The notes: a model not told the origin generated them from the sequence alone. Positions 1 to 10,695 are shown, counted from the stretch's first letter. The stretch is DNA of 64,000 nucleotides from Cervus elaphus (GCF_910594005.1 NC_057818.1:61888001-61952000), one strand, 5' to 3'. Numbers and translations: made by a program.

Positions 1-29
1 CTTAAGATATTTACTCCTGCCTCTTACCT

Positions 30-228
30 GGGCTTCCCAGGTGGCAGAGTTGGTAAAGAATGTGTCTGCCAGTGCAGGAGACATGGGTTCGTTCCTTGGG
101 CCAGGAAGACACCCTGGCGGAGGAAATGGCAACCTGCTCCAGTATTCTTTGCTGGAAATCCCAAGGACAGAGGAACCTGGTGAGCTGCAGTCCATGGGGT
201 ATCAAAGAGTTGGACTCAACTGAGCACA
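30..228 (+). mobile_element. Bov-tA SINE
   Basis: Starts with the tRNA-like head (GGCTTCCCAGGTGGCAGAG) and continues through the 'cctgctccagtattctttgctgg' type body to the 'caaagagttggactcaactgagc' tail, the standard Bov-tA layout in forward orientation. Confidence 0.9.
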
Positions 229-242
229 TGCTTTTTATCACA

Positions 243-337
243 ATACTAATTTTTTTTCCCCAACCAGGGATCAAACCCAGGCCCTTGACTGTGAAAGCAT
301 GAAGCCCTACGACAGGATCATCAAGGAATTTCCACAA
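243..337 (-). mobile_element. CHR-type SINE remnant
   Basis: Short degenerate piece: a T-run followed by 'ccaaccagggatcaaaccc', the inverted tRNA-Glu-derived B-box region typical of CHR-family SINEs. Confidence 0.5.
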
Positions 338-790
338 TACTACTAATTCTTGTTACCACACTCTTTTCCAACTTTTCACAGGCTGGGAAAGGGGTCAGAA
401 TTATGTCTTTTCTATTTATTGGGTGATGACATGGCCAAGCAGATACAAATACAGCTGCTCTTCAACAATTTTATACAATCACAGTGGAGGCTCTGGATTC
501 ATTACATTAACAGCATAATCTCTATTCAGCTTAAACCCATGTGACCCACAACAAATGTTTATGCTTAACCTAATCACTAAATCTAACCCTGACAGGACTT
601 GTATTGGACACAACTGGAAAATCCACCCAGACTGGCCTCCACCCATGACTTTCCTCAGTGACAGAGGGTCCTGCTGCCACCTCAGCCCTACTCCACTCTA
701 GCACAAGGGCTGTAGCAGTCATCTTTATCCACTTTTACCCTTTCATAGAAAAGAAGAAAATTACCCAAACAGTTACAAAATGTTTAGGAG
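338..790. other. Unrecognised non-coding sequence
   Basis: No open frame with family resemblance and no repeat that I recognise. It separates SINE remnants from the BovB fragment that follows. Confidence 0.5.
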
Positions 791-791
791 C

Positions 792-1212
792 TCAGTTCAG
801 TTCAGTCGCTCAGTCATGTCCAACTCTTTGGGACCCCATGGACTGCAGCAGGCCAGGCCTCCGTCCATCACCAACTCCTGGAGTTTACTCAGACTCATGT
901 CCACTGAGTCAGTGATGCCATCCAACCATCTCATCCTCTGCCGTCCCCTTCTCCTCCCGCCTTCAATCTTTCCCAGCATCAGGGTCTTTTCCAGAGTCAG
1001 TTCTTCGCATCAGGTGGCCAAAGTATTGTGTTTCAGCTTCAGCATCAGTCCTTCCAATGAACAGCCAGGACTGATCTCCTTCAGGATGGACTGGTTGGAT
1101 CTCCTTGTAGTCCAAGGGACTCTCAAGAGTCTTCTCCAACACCATAGGTCAAAAGCATCAATTCTTCAGCGCTCAGCTTTCTTTGTAGCACAACTCTCAT
1201 ATCCATCCTCAC
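792..1212 (-). mobile_element. BovB LINE 3' end, 5'-truncated
   Basis: Begins with the inverted BovB 3' tail (TTCAGTTCAGTCGCTCAGTC) and continues into the C-terminal reverse transcriptase region. On the minus strand this reads FELWCWRRLL-like to KLQELVMD-like, in broken frames. It is inserted next to the unit 1 promoter, so that promoter now abuts a LINE. Confidence 0.9.
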
Positions 1213-1229
1213 ATCCGTACATGAGTCCC

Positions 1230-1520
1230 GCCTCTGAGGGCCAAAACTGAAATTACTCGGTGTGGAGGAGCAGGTGAGGGTAATTGGACGGTCCGAAGAC
1301 CTCGCAAATGGAGAAGAGGGTACACCCAGGCACAGTTTAGGGAAACTAAGGTACCTCACGCTCCCCACAGTGACCTCAGCTCTGCAGTCACGGTTTCGGA
1401 GCTTGCTGGAAACTTGCGGACCTGGGTAAAGAAGGGCGAGGAGCTGGGGGCGGGGCCTGAGCAGAGGGGCGGGGCCGAGCGGGTGCACGTCCTTCCGTTT
1501 GGTTCCCACCATAACTTGTC
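1230..1520 (-). promoter_or_regulatory. GC-rich promoter-like region, unit 1
   Basis: CpG-dense segment with two GC boxes (gggggcggggcc near 1446 and ggggcggggcc near 1466). It is followed on the right by a flank (about 1690-1860) that resembles the flank right of the unit 4 promoter (about 61,085-61,215). By that correspondence it is the promoter of a further minus-strand zinc-finger unit whose exons lie beyond the left edge. No TATA box is evident. The call rests on composition and paralogy; transcription is not shown. Confidence 0.55.
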
Positions 1521-1970
1521 TGGGTTTAGAAGTACTTGAGGGTCTTCTGTGTCTTGTGTTGCACCATTGATTCCTCCCTAGTTTAGATAACTGTCACAGG
1601 ACAGTTTTTACTTTAAAACTTAAAATTCTGTGGGATCATTATGCTGTAAAGTAAGGTTTATTCTTAACAGGAGTCCTGCTGATGAGGCTGAAGGGATTCT
1701 GAGGTCTGGGAACTGAAACCTAGGGTGATGGCGGGGCTGGGGGTTAATACAGGGTGGTGGTTGGACCCAGAAACCCAGATATTCCTGCAATTAGAATTAA
1801 TTTAAACAGTTTAAGTAAGCAACTGGATTTGTGTCGGGATGACAAGCTAGAATGTGAAACACACAACTCTTACAACCTGCTGCTTCCTACTAACACCTGT
1901 AAGGAGAAAAGTATCTTGACATCCCAGTTCTTCAAGGATCAAGCTCATTAGACACTACAGTGCCCCAGCG
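1521..1970. other. Promoter flank shared with unit 4
   Basis: Unique-looking sequence resembling 60,900-61,220: both hold a 'ttcctgcaa(t/g)tagaat(t/c)aattta' stretch and a following 'aactggattt' stretch. No coding signal is seen. Confidence 0.5.
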
Positions 1971-1972
1971 AC

Positions 1973-2245
1973 TGCTGCTGCTGCTGCTGCTAAGTCGCGT
2001 CAGTCGTGTCAGACTCTGTGCGACCCCACAGACGGCAGCCTACAAGGCTCCTCCGTCCCTGGGATTCTGCAGGCAGGAACACTGGAGTGGGTTGCCATTT
2101 CCTTCTCCAATGCATGAAAGTGAAAAGTGAAAGTGAAGTCGTTCAGTCGTGTCCGACTCTTGGAGACCCCATGGACTTCAGCCTACCAGGCTCCTCCCCA
2201 TGGGATTTGCCAGGCAAGAGTACTGGAGTGGGTCGCCACTACGAA
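1973..2245 (-). mobile_element. Bov-A2 SINE with (CTG)n end
   Basis: Inverted Bov-A2 dimer: a (CTG)n run, 'aagtcgcgtcagtcgtgtc', an internal 'gaaagtgaaaagtgaaagtg' linker, then a second monomer ending at 'ctggagtgggtcgccac'. Confidence 0.9.
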
Positions 2246-2835
2246 TTCAGGATGGAGAGAAACAGGCACCAGTCTGTGCTTTGGAGATACTACCTTGGTC
2301 CATCAGTAAGCGCCTCATGGACCCATCCACCTCCTCAGCAAGTCCAGATAACTTTGAGTCCCACTCAGTGTGTTTGAACTAAGTCCGTTAATACACTGCC
2401 AAGTAAAATTCAGGGTCGTCAACCAGTAACTGGGAGATCTGAAAACTAGGAGATAAAGTGAAATTATCACTCAGTTGTGTCTGACATTTTGTGACCCCAC
2501 CAGGCTCCTCTCAGGGCTACAGTCCATGGGGTCACAAAGAGTCTGGACACGACTGACCCAGCACAGCCAAAAATAAACAAATGAATCATCCCCACTTTAA
2601 ACAGACCTTAAGTTAAAAAGACAATTTACAGGCTGGTAGAAAACTACACTGATACCGCATTAGTAACTGCTTGGAGCAATAGCTAGGCCACATTTGGGTC
2701 AATTAATCCAGCTGGAGATTGGCAAAGGGTCTTGGTGATTTTTTTTTTTTTTGACATGCCATGCAGCTTCCAAGGTGTGCAATTTGAGTAAGGCACCGAC
2801 CACACATATCATATTTACATATTTATATTTTCATG
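2246..2835. other. Intergenic sequence with one SINE fragment
   Basis: Contains a rearranged Bov-tA/BovB tail fragment at about 2455-2565 (inverted and forward 'gacacgactga' pieces) and a T12 run near 2740. The rest is unrecognised and lies downstream of the unit 2 finger exon. Confidence 0.5.
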
Positions 2836-2837
2836 CT

Positions 2838-4980
2838 GTATGAACTCTCTGATTGACTATAAGGACTAATATCTGACTAAAGACTTTGCCACACTCAGGA
2901 CATTTGTAAGGTTACTCTCCATTATGAATTATTTGATGAACTGAAAAGTAGGTCCTGTACCTGAAGGCTGTGCCACACAAATTACATTTATATGGTTTCT
3001 CTCTTGTATGTATTGCTTGATGGTAAATAAAGGTTGAACATGCGGTATAAGCTTTGCCACACTCATCACATTTGTATGGTTTCTCTCCAGTATGAGTTCT
3101 GTGATGAACTGCAAAGGAAGCCCTGTACCTGAAGGCTTTGCCACATAAATTACATTTATATGGATTCTCTCCTGTGTGAACTGCTTGATGTTTAGTAAAG
3201 TCTGGATGTGCACTAAAAGTTCTGCCACACTCATCACATTTTTTTATACTTATTTATTTTACTTTACAACATTGTATTGGTTTTGCCATACACTGACTTG
3301 AATCCGCCATGGGTGTACATGTGTTCCCCATCCTGAACCCACCTCCCAACTACCCCCCCCACCATCCCATCCTGTATCATGCATCAAACCTGGACTGGCG
3401 ATTTGTTTCACATGTGATAATTTACGTTTCAATGCCTTTCTCCCGTATCATTCCACCCTTGCCCTCTCCCACAGAGTCCAAAAGACTGTTCAATACATCT
3501 GTGTCTCTCTTGCTTGTACTCTGACTGAAGGCTTTGCCACACTCATTACATTTGTAAGGTTTCTCTCCAGTATGAATTCTCCAATGACTCCTAAGGTATG
3601 AATTTCGACTAAAGCACTGGCCACATACATCACACTGATATGGTTTCTCTCCAGTATGAATTCTCCAATGGAGTGTAAAATAAGACCTGAAACTGAAGGC
3701 TTTGCCACATAAATTACATATATATGGTTTCTCTCCTTTATGAATTGCTTGATGTTTACTTAAGTCTGAATGAGCACTAAAAGCTTTTCCGCATGCATCA
3801 CATTTATATGGTTTCTCTCCAGTATGAATTTTACGATGAATCCCAAGGTGTGCATTTCGAGTAAAGCACCGGCCACATATATCACATTTATATGGTTTCT
3901 CTCCAGTATGAATTCTCCTATGAACTATAAGTATTCCGTTTTGACTAAAGGCTTTTCCACATATATCACATTTATATGGTTTCTCTCCAGTATGAATTCT
4001 CCTATGAACTGTAAGTCTTGTGTTTTTACTAAAGGCTTTTCCACATATATCACATTTATATGGTTTCTCTCCTGTATGAACAGCTTGATGTTTAGTTAAG
4101 TCTGAATGTGCACTAAAAGCTTTGCCACACTCATTACACATGTAAGGTTTGTGTCCAGTATGAATTCCCCAGTGAACTGTAAAATAAGACCTGTGACTGA
4201 AGGCTTTGCCACATAAATTACATTTATATGGTTTCTCTCCTGTATGAACTGCTTGATGGTCAGTAAAGGCTGAATGTGCACTAAGAGCTTTGCTATATTC
4301 ATAATATTTATATGGTTTATCTTCAGTATGAATTCTCCGATGAACTATAAGTCTTGCATTTTGACTAAAGGCCTTTCCACATACATCACATTTATATGGT
4401 TTCTCTCCTCTATGGATCCCTTGATGTCCAGTGAGTTCCGAGACCTGAACAAAGGTCATGGCACACTCAGTACATTTGTAAGGTTTTCCCCTCTGTGCTT
4501 CCTGGTCTTGTGCCAGTATGAAGGGTGCATAACAGCACTCTCACACATATTAGAAATGCTGGTGCAGAAACTAGGAGTTCTCTGAAGTTGTAAATCTGAG
4601 GTGGTACTGTTGATACTCCTCACAGCTTGAATACATTCAAATGTTTTCCCTTCAGGTTGAAGTATCTGCAGTTCATCTTGAAAGCTTGATCCATGCCTAT
4701 TTTCAACAGGCTTATTTCCTGCCGCAATTCTACTGTGCCGATCACTTTCATTAGTGAGATTTTTGTTCTGGGTTATAGTTACAGACATTCCTTTGTAATT
4801 TCTTTCATCATCTCTCCCCTGACATTCAAATTCATGCAAATTCTCCTGGACCTCTCGGAGGAAAAATATCTGTGTTTTCATGACTTTCAGGTCTTCCCAA
4901 CATCACTGTGTGAAATACTTCTCCTTTATCACTGCTTGCTTTTGTCGGTAATTTCTGGCTTATATGTGTATGAGACATAC
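2838..4980 (-). pseudogene. Unit 2 linker and C2H2 finger exon, frameshifted and L1-disrupted
   Basis: Last exon of a KRAB zinc-finger gene. The acceptor TTATAG precedes base 4980, and phase 1 joins it to the KRAB exon. The N-terminal frame (MSHTHISQKLPTKASS..) runs about 48 codons to a TGA at 4832-4834, because an extra base near 4865 shifts the family linker (REVQENLHEFECQ) into another frame. A one-base loss near 4515 returns the fingers to the first frame. Eleven fingers then follow (about 4490-3560): finger 3 has lost both Cys (YYEYSKAL), the others keep C2H2 and TGEKPY-type linkers. Finger 12 is cut by an L1 fragment. Four or five more fingers lie beyond it (3238-2840), with an in-frame TAA at 2912-2914. 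Helix patterns repeat in pairs, which suggests internal finger duplication. The full-length protein cannot be made from this sequence; a KRAB-only product is possible. Confidence 0.9.
3239..3522 (-). mobile_element. L1 3' fragment inside the unit 2 finger array
   Basis: Ruminant L1 3' untranslated sequence, recognised from 'acattgtattggttttgcc' and 'acagagtccaaaagactgtt'. A T-rich end at the left puts the element on the minus strand. It separates finger 12 (CNECGKAFSQS) from the next finger (CDECGRTF). No clear target duplication is seen, so host sequence was probably lost. Reading through it adds about 25 L1-derived residues before a stop at 3422. Confidence 0.8.
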
Positions 4981-5167
4981 CTATAAGATATAAAGAACCA
5001 TAGGTATCCTATTAATTATAATTCATAAATAAATTCTTTCATGTTGAACACACGATCTTACACCAAAAGTAACACCCATCCTAAATGGAATTATGAATCT
5101 TCCCAGTGATGATTTTCAAAATAAAAGAAACACTAAAGGAATAGTGTTTAATAAAGAAAGAGTAATC
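4981..5167. other. Unit 2 intron, finger-exon side
   Basis: AT-rich intron sequence with a polypyrimidine-poor acceptor ending TTATAG. It resembles the corresponding flanks right of 52,855 and 33,108, which share the 'aaattcataaataaat(g/t)' motif. Confidence 0.55.
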
Positions 5168-5515
5168 GCGCTTCCCTGATAGCTCAGTGGTAAAGAATCC
5201 GCCTGCCAATGCAGAAAACATGGATTCAATCCCTGACCTGGGAAGATCCTACATGCTGTGGAGTAACTAAGCCCATGAGCTACAACTATTAAGCCTATGC
5301 TTGGGAGCCTGGGAGCCACAACTATTGAGCCCATATGCTACAACTACACAAGCCGTCATAACCTAGAGCCTGTGTTCCAAAATAAGAGAAGACAAGGCAA
5401 TGAGAGGCTCACACACCACAACTATAGAGTAGCACCTGCTCTATACAAATAGAGAAAAGCTCCTGTAGCAACAAAGATGCAGCACAGCCAAATAAATAAA
5501 TAAAATTTTAAAAAA
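5168..5515 (+). mobile_element. CHR-type tRNA-Glu SINE
   Basis: Starts 'gcgcttccctgatagctcag' and has the long body with repeated 'agccacaactattgagccc'-type units, 'cagcacagcc', and an (AAAT)n tail. This is the typical CHR layout. Confidence 0.8.
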
Positions 5516-5654
5516 TTACAAAAAAGTGATCACCTGTAATTCAAATGAATTGGCTCTAATTGGTAGTAAACATACTACTGTCTCATAATTGAGGAGAAAA
5601 AAAATACATTATACACAATATACACATACATAATTACATGCTAAAGAACAGACA

Positions 5655-5880
5655 GGGCTTTGCAGGAGGCTGAGTGATAAATAATCCTCCTGCCACTACA
5701 GGAGATGCAAAAGACTAGAGTTCAATCCTTGGATCTGAATGATCCTCTGGAGACAGAAATGACAACCCACTCCAGTATTCTTGCCTGAAAGAAATTCCAT
5801 GGACAGAGAAGCCTGGCAGGCCACAGTCCATGGGGTCACAAAGAATCAGACACCTCTGTAAGACTGAGTATGCATGCAAA
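5655..5880 (+). mobile_element. Bov-tA SINE (diverged)
   Basis: Diverged head (gggctttgcaggaggctgag) and well-kept body 'acccactccagtattcttgcc', ending near 'agactgagtatgcatgc'. Confidence 0.85.
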
Positions 5881-5961
5881 GAATAGACAACATATTGTAA
5901 TGGTAAATAACCCAAAAGAAACTAAATAATGAATAATGTAAAAACTAAAGAGTAGTTTCTT

Positions 5962-6478
5962 AAAGAGATGGGAATACCCAACTTACCTGTCTCCTGAGAA
6001 ACCTGTATGCAGGACAAGAAGCTAAAGTTAGAACCGGACTTGGAACAACTAACTGGTTCAAAACTTGGAAAGCGGTATGTCAAGGCTGTATATTGTCACC
6101 CTGCTTATTTAACTTATATGCAGAGTACATCATGCAAAATGCCGGGATGGATTAAACAGAAGCTGGAATCAAGAATGCCAGGAGAAGTATCAACAATCTC
6201 AGATATGCACATGAATCCACATTAATGGCAGAGAGCAAAGAGGAATTAAACAGCCTCTTGATGGGGTGAAAGAGGACAGTAAAAAGAAGCTGGCTTAAAA
6301 CTCAACATTCAAAACACTAAGACCATGGCATCTGGTCCTATCACTTGATTGTAAATAGATGGGGGGAAAAAAAAACAGTGCCAGATTTTATTTTCTTGGG
6401 CTCGAAAATCACCATGGATGGTGACTGCAGCCATGAAATTAAAAGATGCTTACTCCTTGGAAGAAAAGCTATGACATA
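5962..6478 (+). mobile_element. BovB LINE internal fragment (RT region)
   Basis: Matches BovB reverse transcriptase between the 'GIPDHLTCLL' region and the 'HEIKRRLLLGRK' region. Frames are broken, and the YADD catalytic region is altered (tcagatatgcacatga). Ancient and inactive. Confidence 0.85.
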
Positions 6479-6597
6479 CCCAGAGTGTCTCACAAATCCT
6501 GCTCACAGCACCAATTAATGTTTTGCCAAAAGTTTTCACTTTCGACTGAGGGTCAAAGGATTCGTTAATAAGATAAGCCACGTGTTCTACACATATG

Positions 6598-6820
6598 AAA
6601 GAAGTGAAAGTGAAGGTGTTCACTCGTGTCTGACTCTTATCGACCGCACGGACTCTAGCTCACCAGGCTCAACTGGCCATGAGGTTTTCAAGGCAAGAAT
6701 ACTGGAGTAGGTTGCCATTTCCTTCTACAGGGGATCTTACCAACCCAGGAATCGAATATGGGTCTCCAGCATTGCATGCAGACTCTTTACCATCTGAGAA
6801 ACCAGGGAATTCCCATACAA
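6598..6820 (-). mobile_element. Bov-tA SINE
   Basis: Inverted: the tail 'gtgtctgactcttatcgacc' comes first and the tRNA-like head 'aaccagggaattccc' last. Confidence 0.85.
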
Positions 6821-7380
6821 ATAAATAATACATAATACAAATAGAGAGTTATCTAGTTGACTTTCAACATACTAACATTAAAAGAAAAGATAAATAGAAA
6901 CAGCAGAAGATACATCATCAAATTGGCTTCCGACCAACATCCAGACTCAAACAGTGCTGGGAAGTCCCAGGACACAGCACATCTGGAGTCTCAACTGGGA
7001 AAAGGTCCCAGGCAGTGTGTCCACTCTGTGGGTGAGACTTCGAAGATTGCAGTTTGGGGTTCCTGCTTATAATCCCAGGACACAAACTGACATCATCATC
7101 AATCTGTGAGCAAACAGCAGCTCTGGTTTCATCTTAATGTTGTTTGTTTCATCTTATAAAACTTGGATGCTGCTAAGCCTGGGGCTTGGTTGGCCAGAGC
7201 CCCTCCGATGACTGAATAACTCAAGGTTTGTCCCCTAACTTATTTATGGTGCCACAGGCCTTGCACTCACAGCAGGCAGTAAGGGCACTCACAGTCAGGG
7301 TGTGTCCAGGCAGGTTAGAAGGAAGGTCAGAGGAATGTACTGCTTTGTCTTGAAGCCTAAACAAGACTACTTAATTTCCT
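6821..7380. other. Unit 2 intron, unrecognised
   Basis: No exon or repeat recognised. A short open frame at 6857-7072 has no family resemblance. Confidence 0.45.
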
Positions 7381-7381
7381 T

Positions 7382-7450
7382 AACATCCTGGTGACTCTAT
7401 GGTAAAGAATCTGCCTGCAAATAGAGGAGGCATGGGTTCGATCCTTCACA
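7382..7450 (+). mobile_element. Bov-tA head fragment
   Basis: Only the tRNA-like head is present ('ggtaaagaatctgcctgc', 'catgggttcgatcctt'). Confidence 0.7.
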
Positions 7451-7691
7451 AGTTTGAGATCAGTTTCATAAACACTCAAGCTCTGGAAAAACTCCTTGTG
7501 TATCACACAGTGGGCAGGTCACCAGACGGAAAGACAAGTTTAAATTCCTGATGCCAATCACAAAGCCTTACATGTGAGAGTCAACAAGGCTTTGATCTCA
7601 GTAAGAAAAACAGGGGCTCCCAAGAGACACAGAAGGAACATGCAGAGATACCCCAAAGTATATCACTACTTCAGAGGGAAGTGATCCTCAC
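7451..7691. other. Conserved intron next to KRAB, unit 2
   Basis: Resembles 55,890-56,045 next to the unit 4 KRAB exon, with shared 'atgcagagatacccc/ta' and 'gggaagtgatcctcaccc'. No KRAB-B exon is seen in it. Confidence 0.55.
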
Positions 7692-7818
7692 CCACAAACA
7701 GCAGGTTACTGAAGTTCTCCACCATCACGTCCTTGTACAAGGTCCTCTGGGCAGGGTCCAGGCATTCCCACTCCTCAGGAGTGAAATCTATGAACACATC
7801 TTTGAAGGTCACCTGTGC
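7692..7818 (-). CDS. KRAB-A exon, unit 2 (intact)
   Basis: A 127-bp exon, the standard KRAB-A exon length, with acceptor TTTCAG and donor GTGAGG. It encodes AQVTFKDVFIDFTPEEWECL and continues to DVMVENFSNLLFV without a stop. KRAB-A recruits the TRIM28 (KAP1) corepressor in this family. The DV and EEW positions used for that contact are present, while the usual MLE is MVE. The exon is in frame with the M-A-F-S-Q start exon at 11.49 kb and joins the 4980 exon in phase 1. No KRAB-B exon is visible. The domain looks usable although the downstream finger exon is broken. Confidence 0.93.
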
Positions 7819-7867
7819 CTGAAATGAAAACACATTTCACCAACGGCCTCTGAGGAGGGTTCCGGCT

Positions 7868-8145
7868 TTTGCTGCTGCTGCTAAGTCGCTTCAGCCGTGT
7901 CTGACTCTGTGCAACCCCATAGCCAGACTCCCACCAGGCTCCCCCGTCCCTGGGATTCTTCAGGCAAGAACAATGGAGTGGGTTGCCATTTCCTTCTCCA
8001 ATGCATGAAAGTGAAAAGTGAAAGTGAAGTCACTTAGTCGTGTCCAACTCTTAGCGACCTCATGGACTGCAGCCTACCAGGGTCCTCTGTCCATGGGATT
8101 TTCCAGGCAAGAGTACTGGAGTGGGGTGCCATTGCCTTCTCCAGA
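7868..8145 (-). mobile_element. Bov-A2 SINE
   Basis: Inverted dimer beginning 'tgctgctgctgctaagtcgc', with the 'gaaagtgaaaagtgaaagtg' linker, and ending 'gccattgccttctcc'. It lies 50 bp from the KRAB exon, upstream in transcript sense, and is absent from units 3 and 4. Confidence 0.9.
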
Positions 8146-9060
8146 GGAGGGTTCTTAGATTCACTCAAAATAAGAAGTGAGAGGAGTAAGGCTCAATTCA
8201 GTTGAAGTAATATTCTGATAGATATATGCAAATCTATTTGGAACAAACTGTTGGTCTCTATTTTAATTTCCTGTTTTTTCCTAAGATTATGACATCCTGC
8301 CATCAACATGAATCTGTCACTTGTGTAGACAATACATGAAAAACATACAAAAAAAATTCAATCAACGGGTTGTCTATGCAGAAGTGTTACACTCTACACT
8401 GAGTGACATTCACTATCTAGATGAGTTACAGCAAAACTGGTGTCTTCAGAGACGACAAAGTCCACAGTGACTTTAAAAGAACCCACACATCATGATGGCG
8501 ATGACATCATCACACTGACTTCAGCACGTCCTACACACTAAGCATTACTCTAAAGACTTCACACAGATGAACTTGTCATCAACATAACAGCACATTAAAG
8601 ATCTGTGTCCGTCTTACTGGGGAGAAAATTTTCACTTTAAGAAACTGCTCTGATCAAATATTTAAGCAATGAGGCAACAGCATCTGAGTTCAGGTGGTTG
8701 GGAGTGAAAACTAAACCTAAGGAATCGAAGAGTTAACTAACAGAGCATAAAGACCATCCACAGAGTTCCCCAAGAATATGTGAAACAAATTCAAGGAAAC
8801 TGAAATACAATGGAACAGCATAAATGGTCACTATGCAGAGTCACACCCTTTCCCCGCCAACCCACACAATGTAAATATCATTCATATGATGAGGCAGAAA
8901 AAGCTTAAGGCCATGGAATACACTTAAAATACAGTTGCAACTGCTACAAAGCATAAAACATATTTATGAGATAATGTTTTCTGATAAAATCATGGAGTTA
9001 CATATCCATGCACTCATGCATGCATGTATAAACAAGCAATCGATTTAAACAAGAGTTGCC
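8146..9060. other. Unit 2 intron, partly shared with units 3 and 4
   Basis: About 8150-8460 resembles 40,690-40,980 and 56,225-56,470 (shared 'tctgatagatatatgcaaatc'-like and 'aattcaatcaacgggttgtct'-like stretches). The remainder is unrecognised. Confidence 0.5.
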
Positions 9061-9061
9061 T

Positions 9062-9560
9062 TTTTTTCTTTTGCTCAATCAAAATTTATTCAGCGTCAAC
9101 TCTGTGCCTCAAATTGAGCATACAGCAGTGAACGTGATGGAGCTTACAATCAAGCAACCAGTCAGCCAATTACATCCATAATTTTAGCATTACTGTGTAG
9201 TAAGTGCTCTGAAACAGGCCTGGTGCTAAGAGAAGATTTAACAGAATGTCTTGACCTACATTGATAAATCAGACAAGGTCTCTGTGAGGAAGAAACACTT
9301 AGGATTGGCAAGGTGGGAAATGGAAGAGTGTTGCAAGGACAAAGGACAGCCTGAGTGCCGGCTCTGAGGCAGGAAGATATTTACTAAACAGAAAGCCAGT
9401 CAGTGTGACTGGGACACAGGGAACAAAGAGGGGTGATACCAGGTAGAGGCTGCTTTCTACAAGGTCTTTGGATTTAGGACTTTATTCTAAAAGCTACCGA
9501 AAGTCACTGAAGAATCTGTAGGAGGAAAGTTAGACATTTAGATTTGTTTTTCAGAGCTCA
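9062..9560 (+). mobile_element. Ancient LINE fragment, probably L2
   Basis: Diverged copy of an old mammalian repeat, with 'acagcagtgaac', 'atggagcttaca', 'tctgaggcaggaa' and 'tttggatttaggactttatt' in the expected order. The family name is from memory and uncertain. Confidence 0.5.
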
Positions 9561-9579
9561 ATCTGCTGTGTGTGGAAGT

Positions 9580-9705
9580 TGTTCTTTACCTGCTTACTCA
9601 TGCCAGACTCTGCAACCCTGCTGACTGTAACCCAACAGGCTCCTCTGCCCATGGGATTCTTTAGGCAAGAATACTGGAGTGGGTGGCCAATCCCTTCTCT
9701 AAAGA
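9580..9705 (-). mobile_element. Bov-tA fragment
   Basis: Inverted body: 'gctcctctgcccatgggatt' then 'gcaagaatactggagtgggt'. Confidence 0.75.
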
Positions 9706-9807
9706 GTTGCCCTTTGACTCATTCTGGGATGATACTCACATTTTCATTTTATTCATGCATATTTTGGCATCTTTGGGACATTAAAAATGAATTAACTGTA
9801 CTTCAGT

Positions 9808-9938
9808 AACTTTGTGTTAGTCACTCAATCATGTCTGACTCTTTGCGACCCCATGGACTGCAGCCTGCCAGCTCCTCTCTCCATGGAATTCTCCAGGCAA
9901 GAATACTGGAGTGGGTTCCCATTCTCTTCTTTCATTTT
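9808..9938 (-). mobile_element. Bov-tA fragment
   Basis: Inverted tail 'agtcactcaatcatgtctga' through 'aatactggagtgggttccca'. The tRNA-like head is missing. Confidence 0.8.
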
Positions 9939-9977
9939 ACTTCTTCATTCAGTAACTTTGTCAACATTCTATTTCTT

Positions 9978-10283
9978 TTTCAAAGCTTACTTATTTTGCT
10001 TATGTTGGGTCTTCATTGTTGTGAGTGGGCTTTCTCTAGTTGCAGCTGCAGTGCCGGGGCTTCTCACTGCAGTGGCTTCTCTTGTTTTGGAGCACAGGCT
10101 CTAGAGAGTGCGGGCTTCTGTAGTTATGGCTCCCGGGCTCTAGAGCACAGGCTCAGTAGTTGTGGCCCATGGGCTTAGTTGCTCTGAGACATCTTCCTGG
10201 ACCTGGAATGGAACCCGTGCACCCTACAATGTGCCTACAATGGTAGCCACATTCTTAGCCACTATACCAACAGGGAAGTCCTC
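9978..10283 (-). mobile_element. CHR-type SINE
   Basis: Inverted copy: AT-rich tail at left, repeated 'gcacaggctctagag' units, and the head 'ccaacagggaagtcc' at right. Confidence 0.85.
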
Positions 10284-10393
10284 AATATTATCTTATTCTA
10301 GTTCAAAAAAATAAAAAGTAATACAAGCAGGAAATAATATACAGCAGATTTCTTCCAATCTCTATAAAGTACCTGTATGTAAAAATAGTATGT

Positions 10394-10695
10394 GGGCCTC
10401 CCTACTGATAACTTGTAAAGAATCCACTGGACAATGCAAGAGACACGGGTTGTTGCCTGGTCTGAGATCCCACATGCTGAGGGGCAACTAAGCCCGTGAA
10501 CCAGAGCTCTAGAACCCAGGAGGTGAAACTACTGAAGCCGGTGCGCTCGAGACCCTGTGCTGCAAGACAAGAGAAGCCACTGCAATGAGAAGCGTGCGCA
10601 CTGCAACCAGAGAGTGGCCACCAGTCGCCAAACTAGGGAAAAGACACTGAAGCAATGAAATCAGAGTACAGGAAATAAATATATTTTATAAATAA
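10394..10695 (+). mobile_element. CHR-type SINE
   Basis: Forward copy from 'gggcctccctactgataac' to the tail 'ggaaataaatatatttt'. Paired with the inverted copy at 9978-10,283 it could form a long hairpin in RNA. Confidence 0.8.

Noticed and set aside
30..95. tRNA gene at the Bov-tA heads (also at 13,438, 25,695, 62,895 and others)
   Set aside because: The promoter-like boxes belong to tRNA-derived SINEs; the cloverleaf is not kept and the bodies are SINE sequence.
3422..4459. 345-codon finger frame taken as an intact stand-alone gene
   Set aside because: Its N-terminal Met lies within a finger, it ends in L1 sequence, and the exon's true start frame is broken upstream.
3530..4490. CRISPR-like regular 84-bp repeats
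   Set aside because: Spacing and content are those of C2H2 finger codons and linkers in a mammalian genome.
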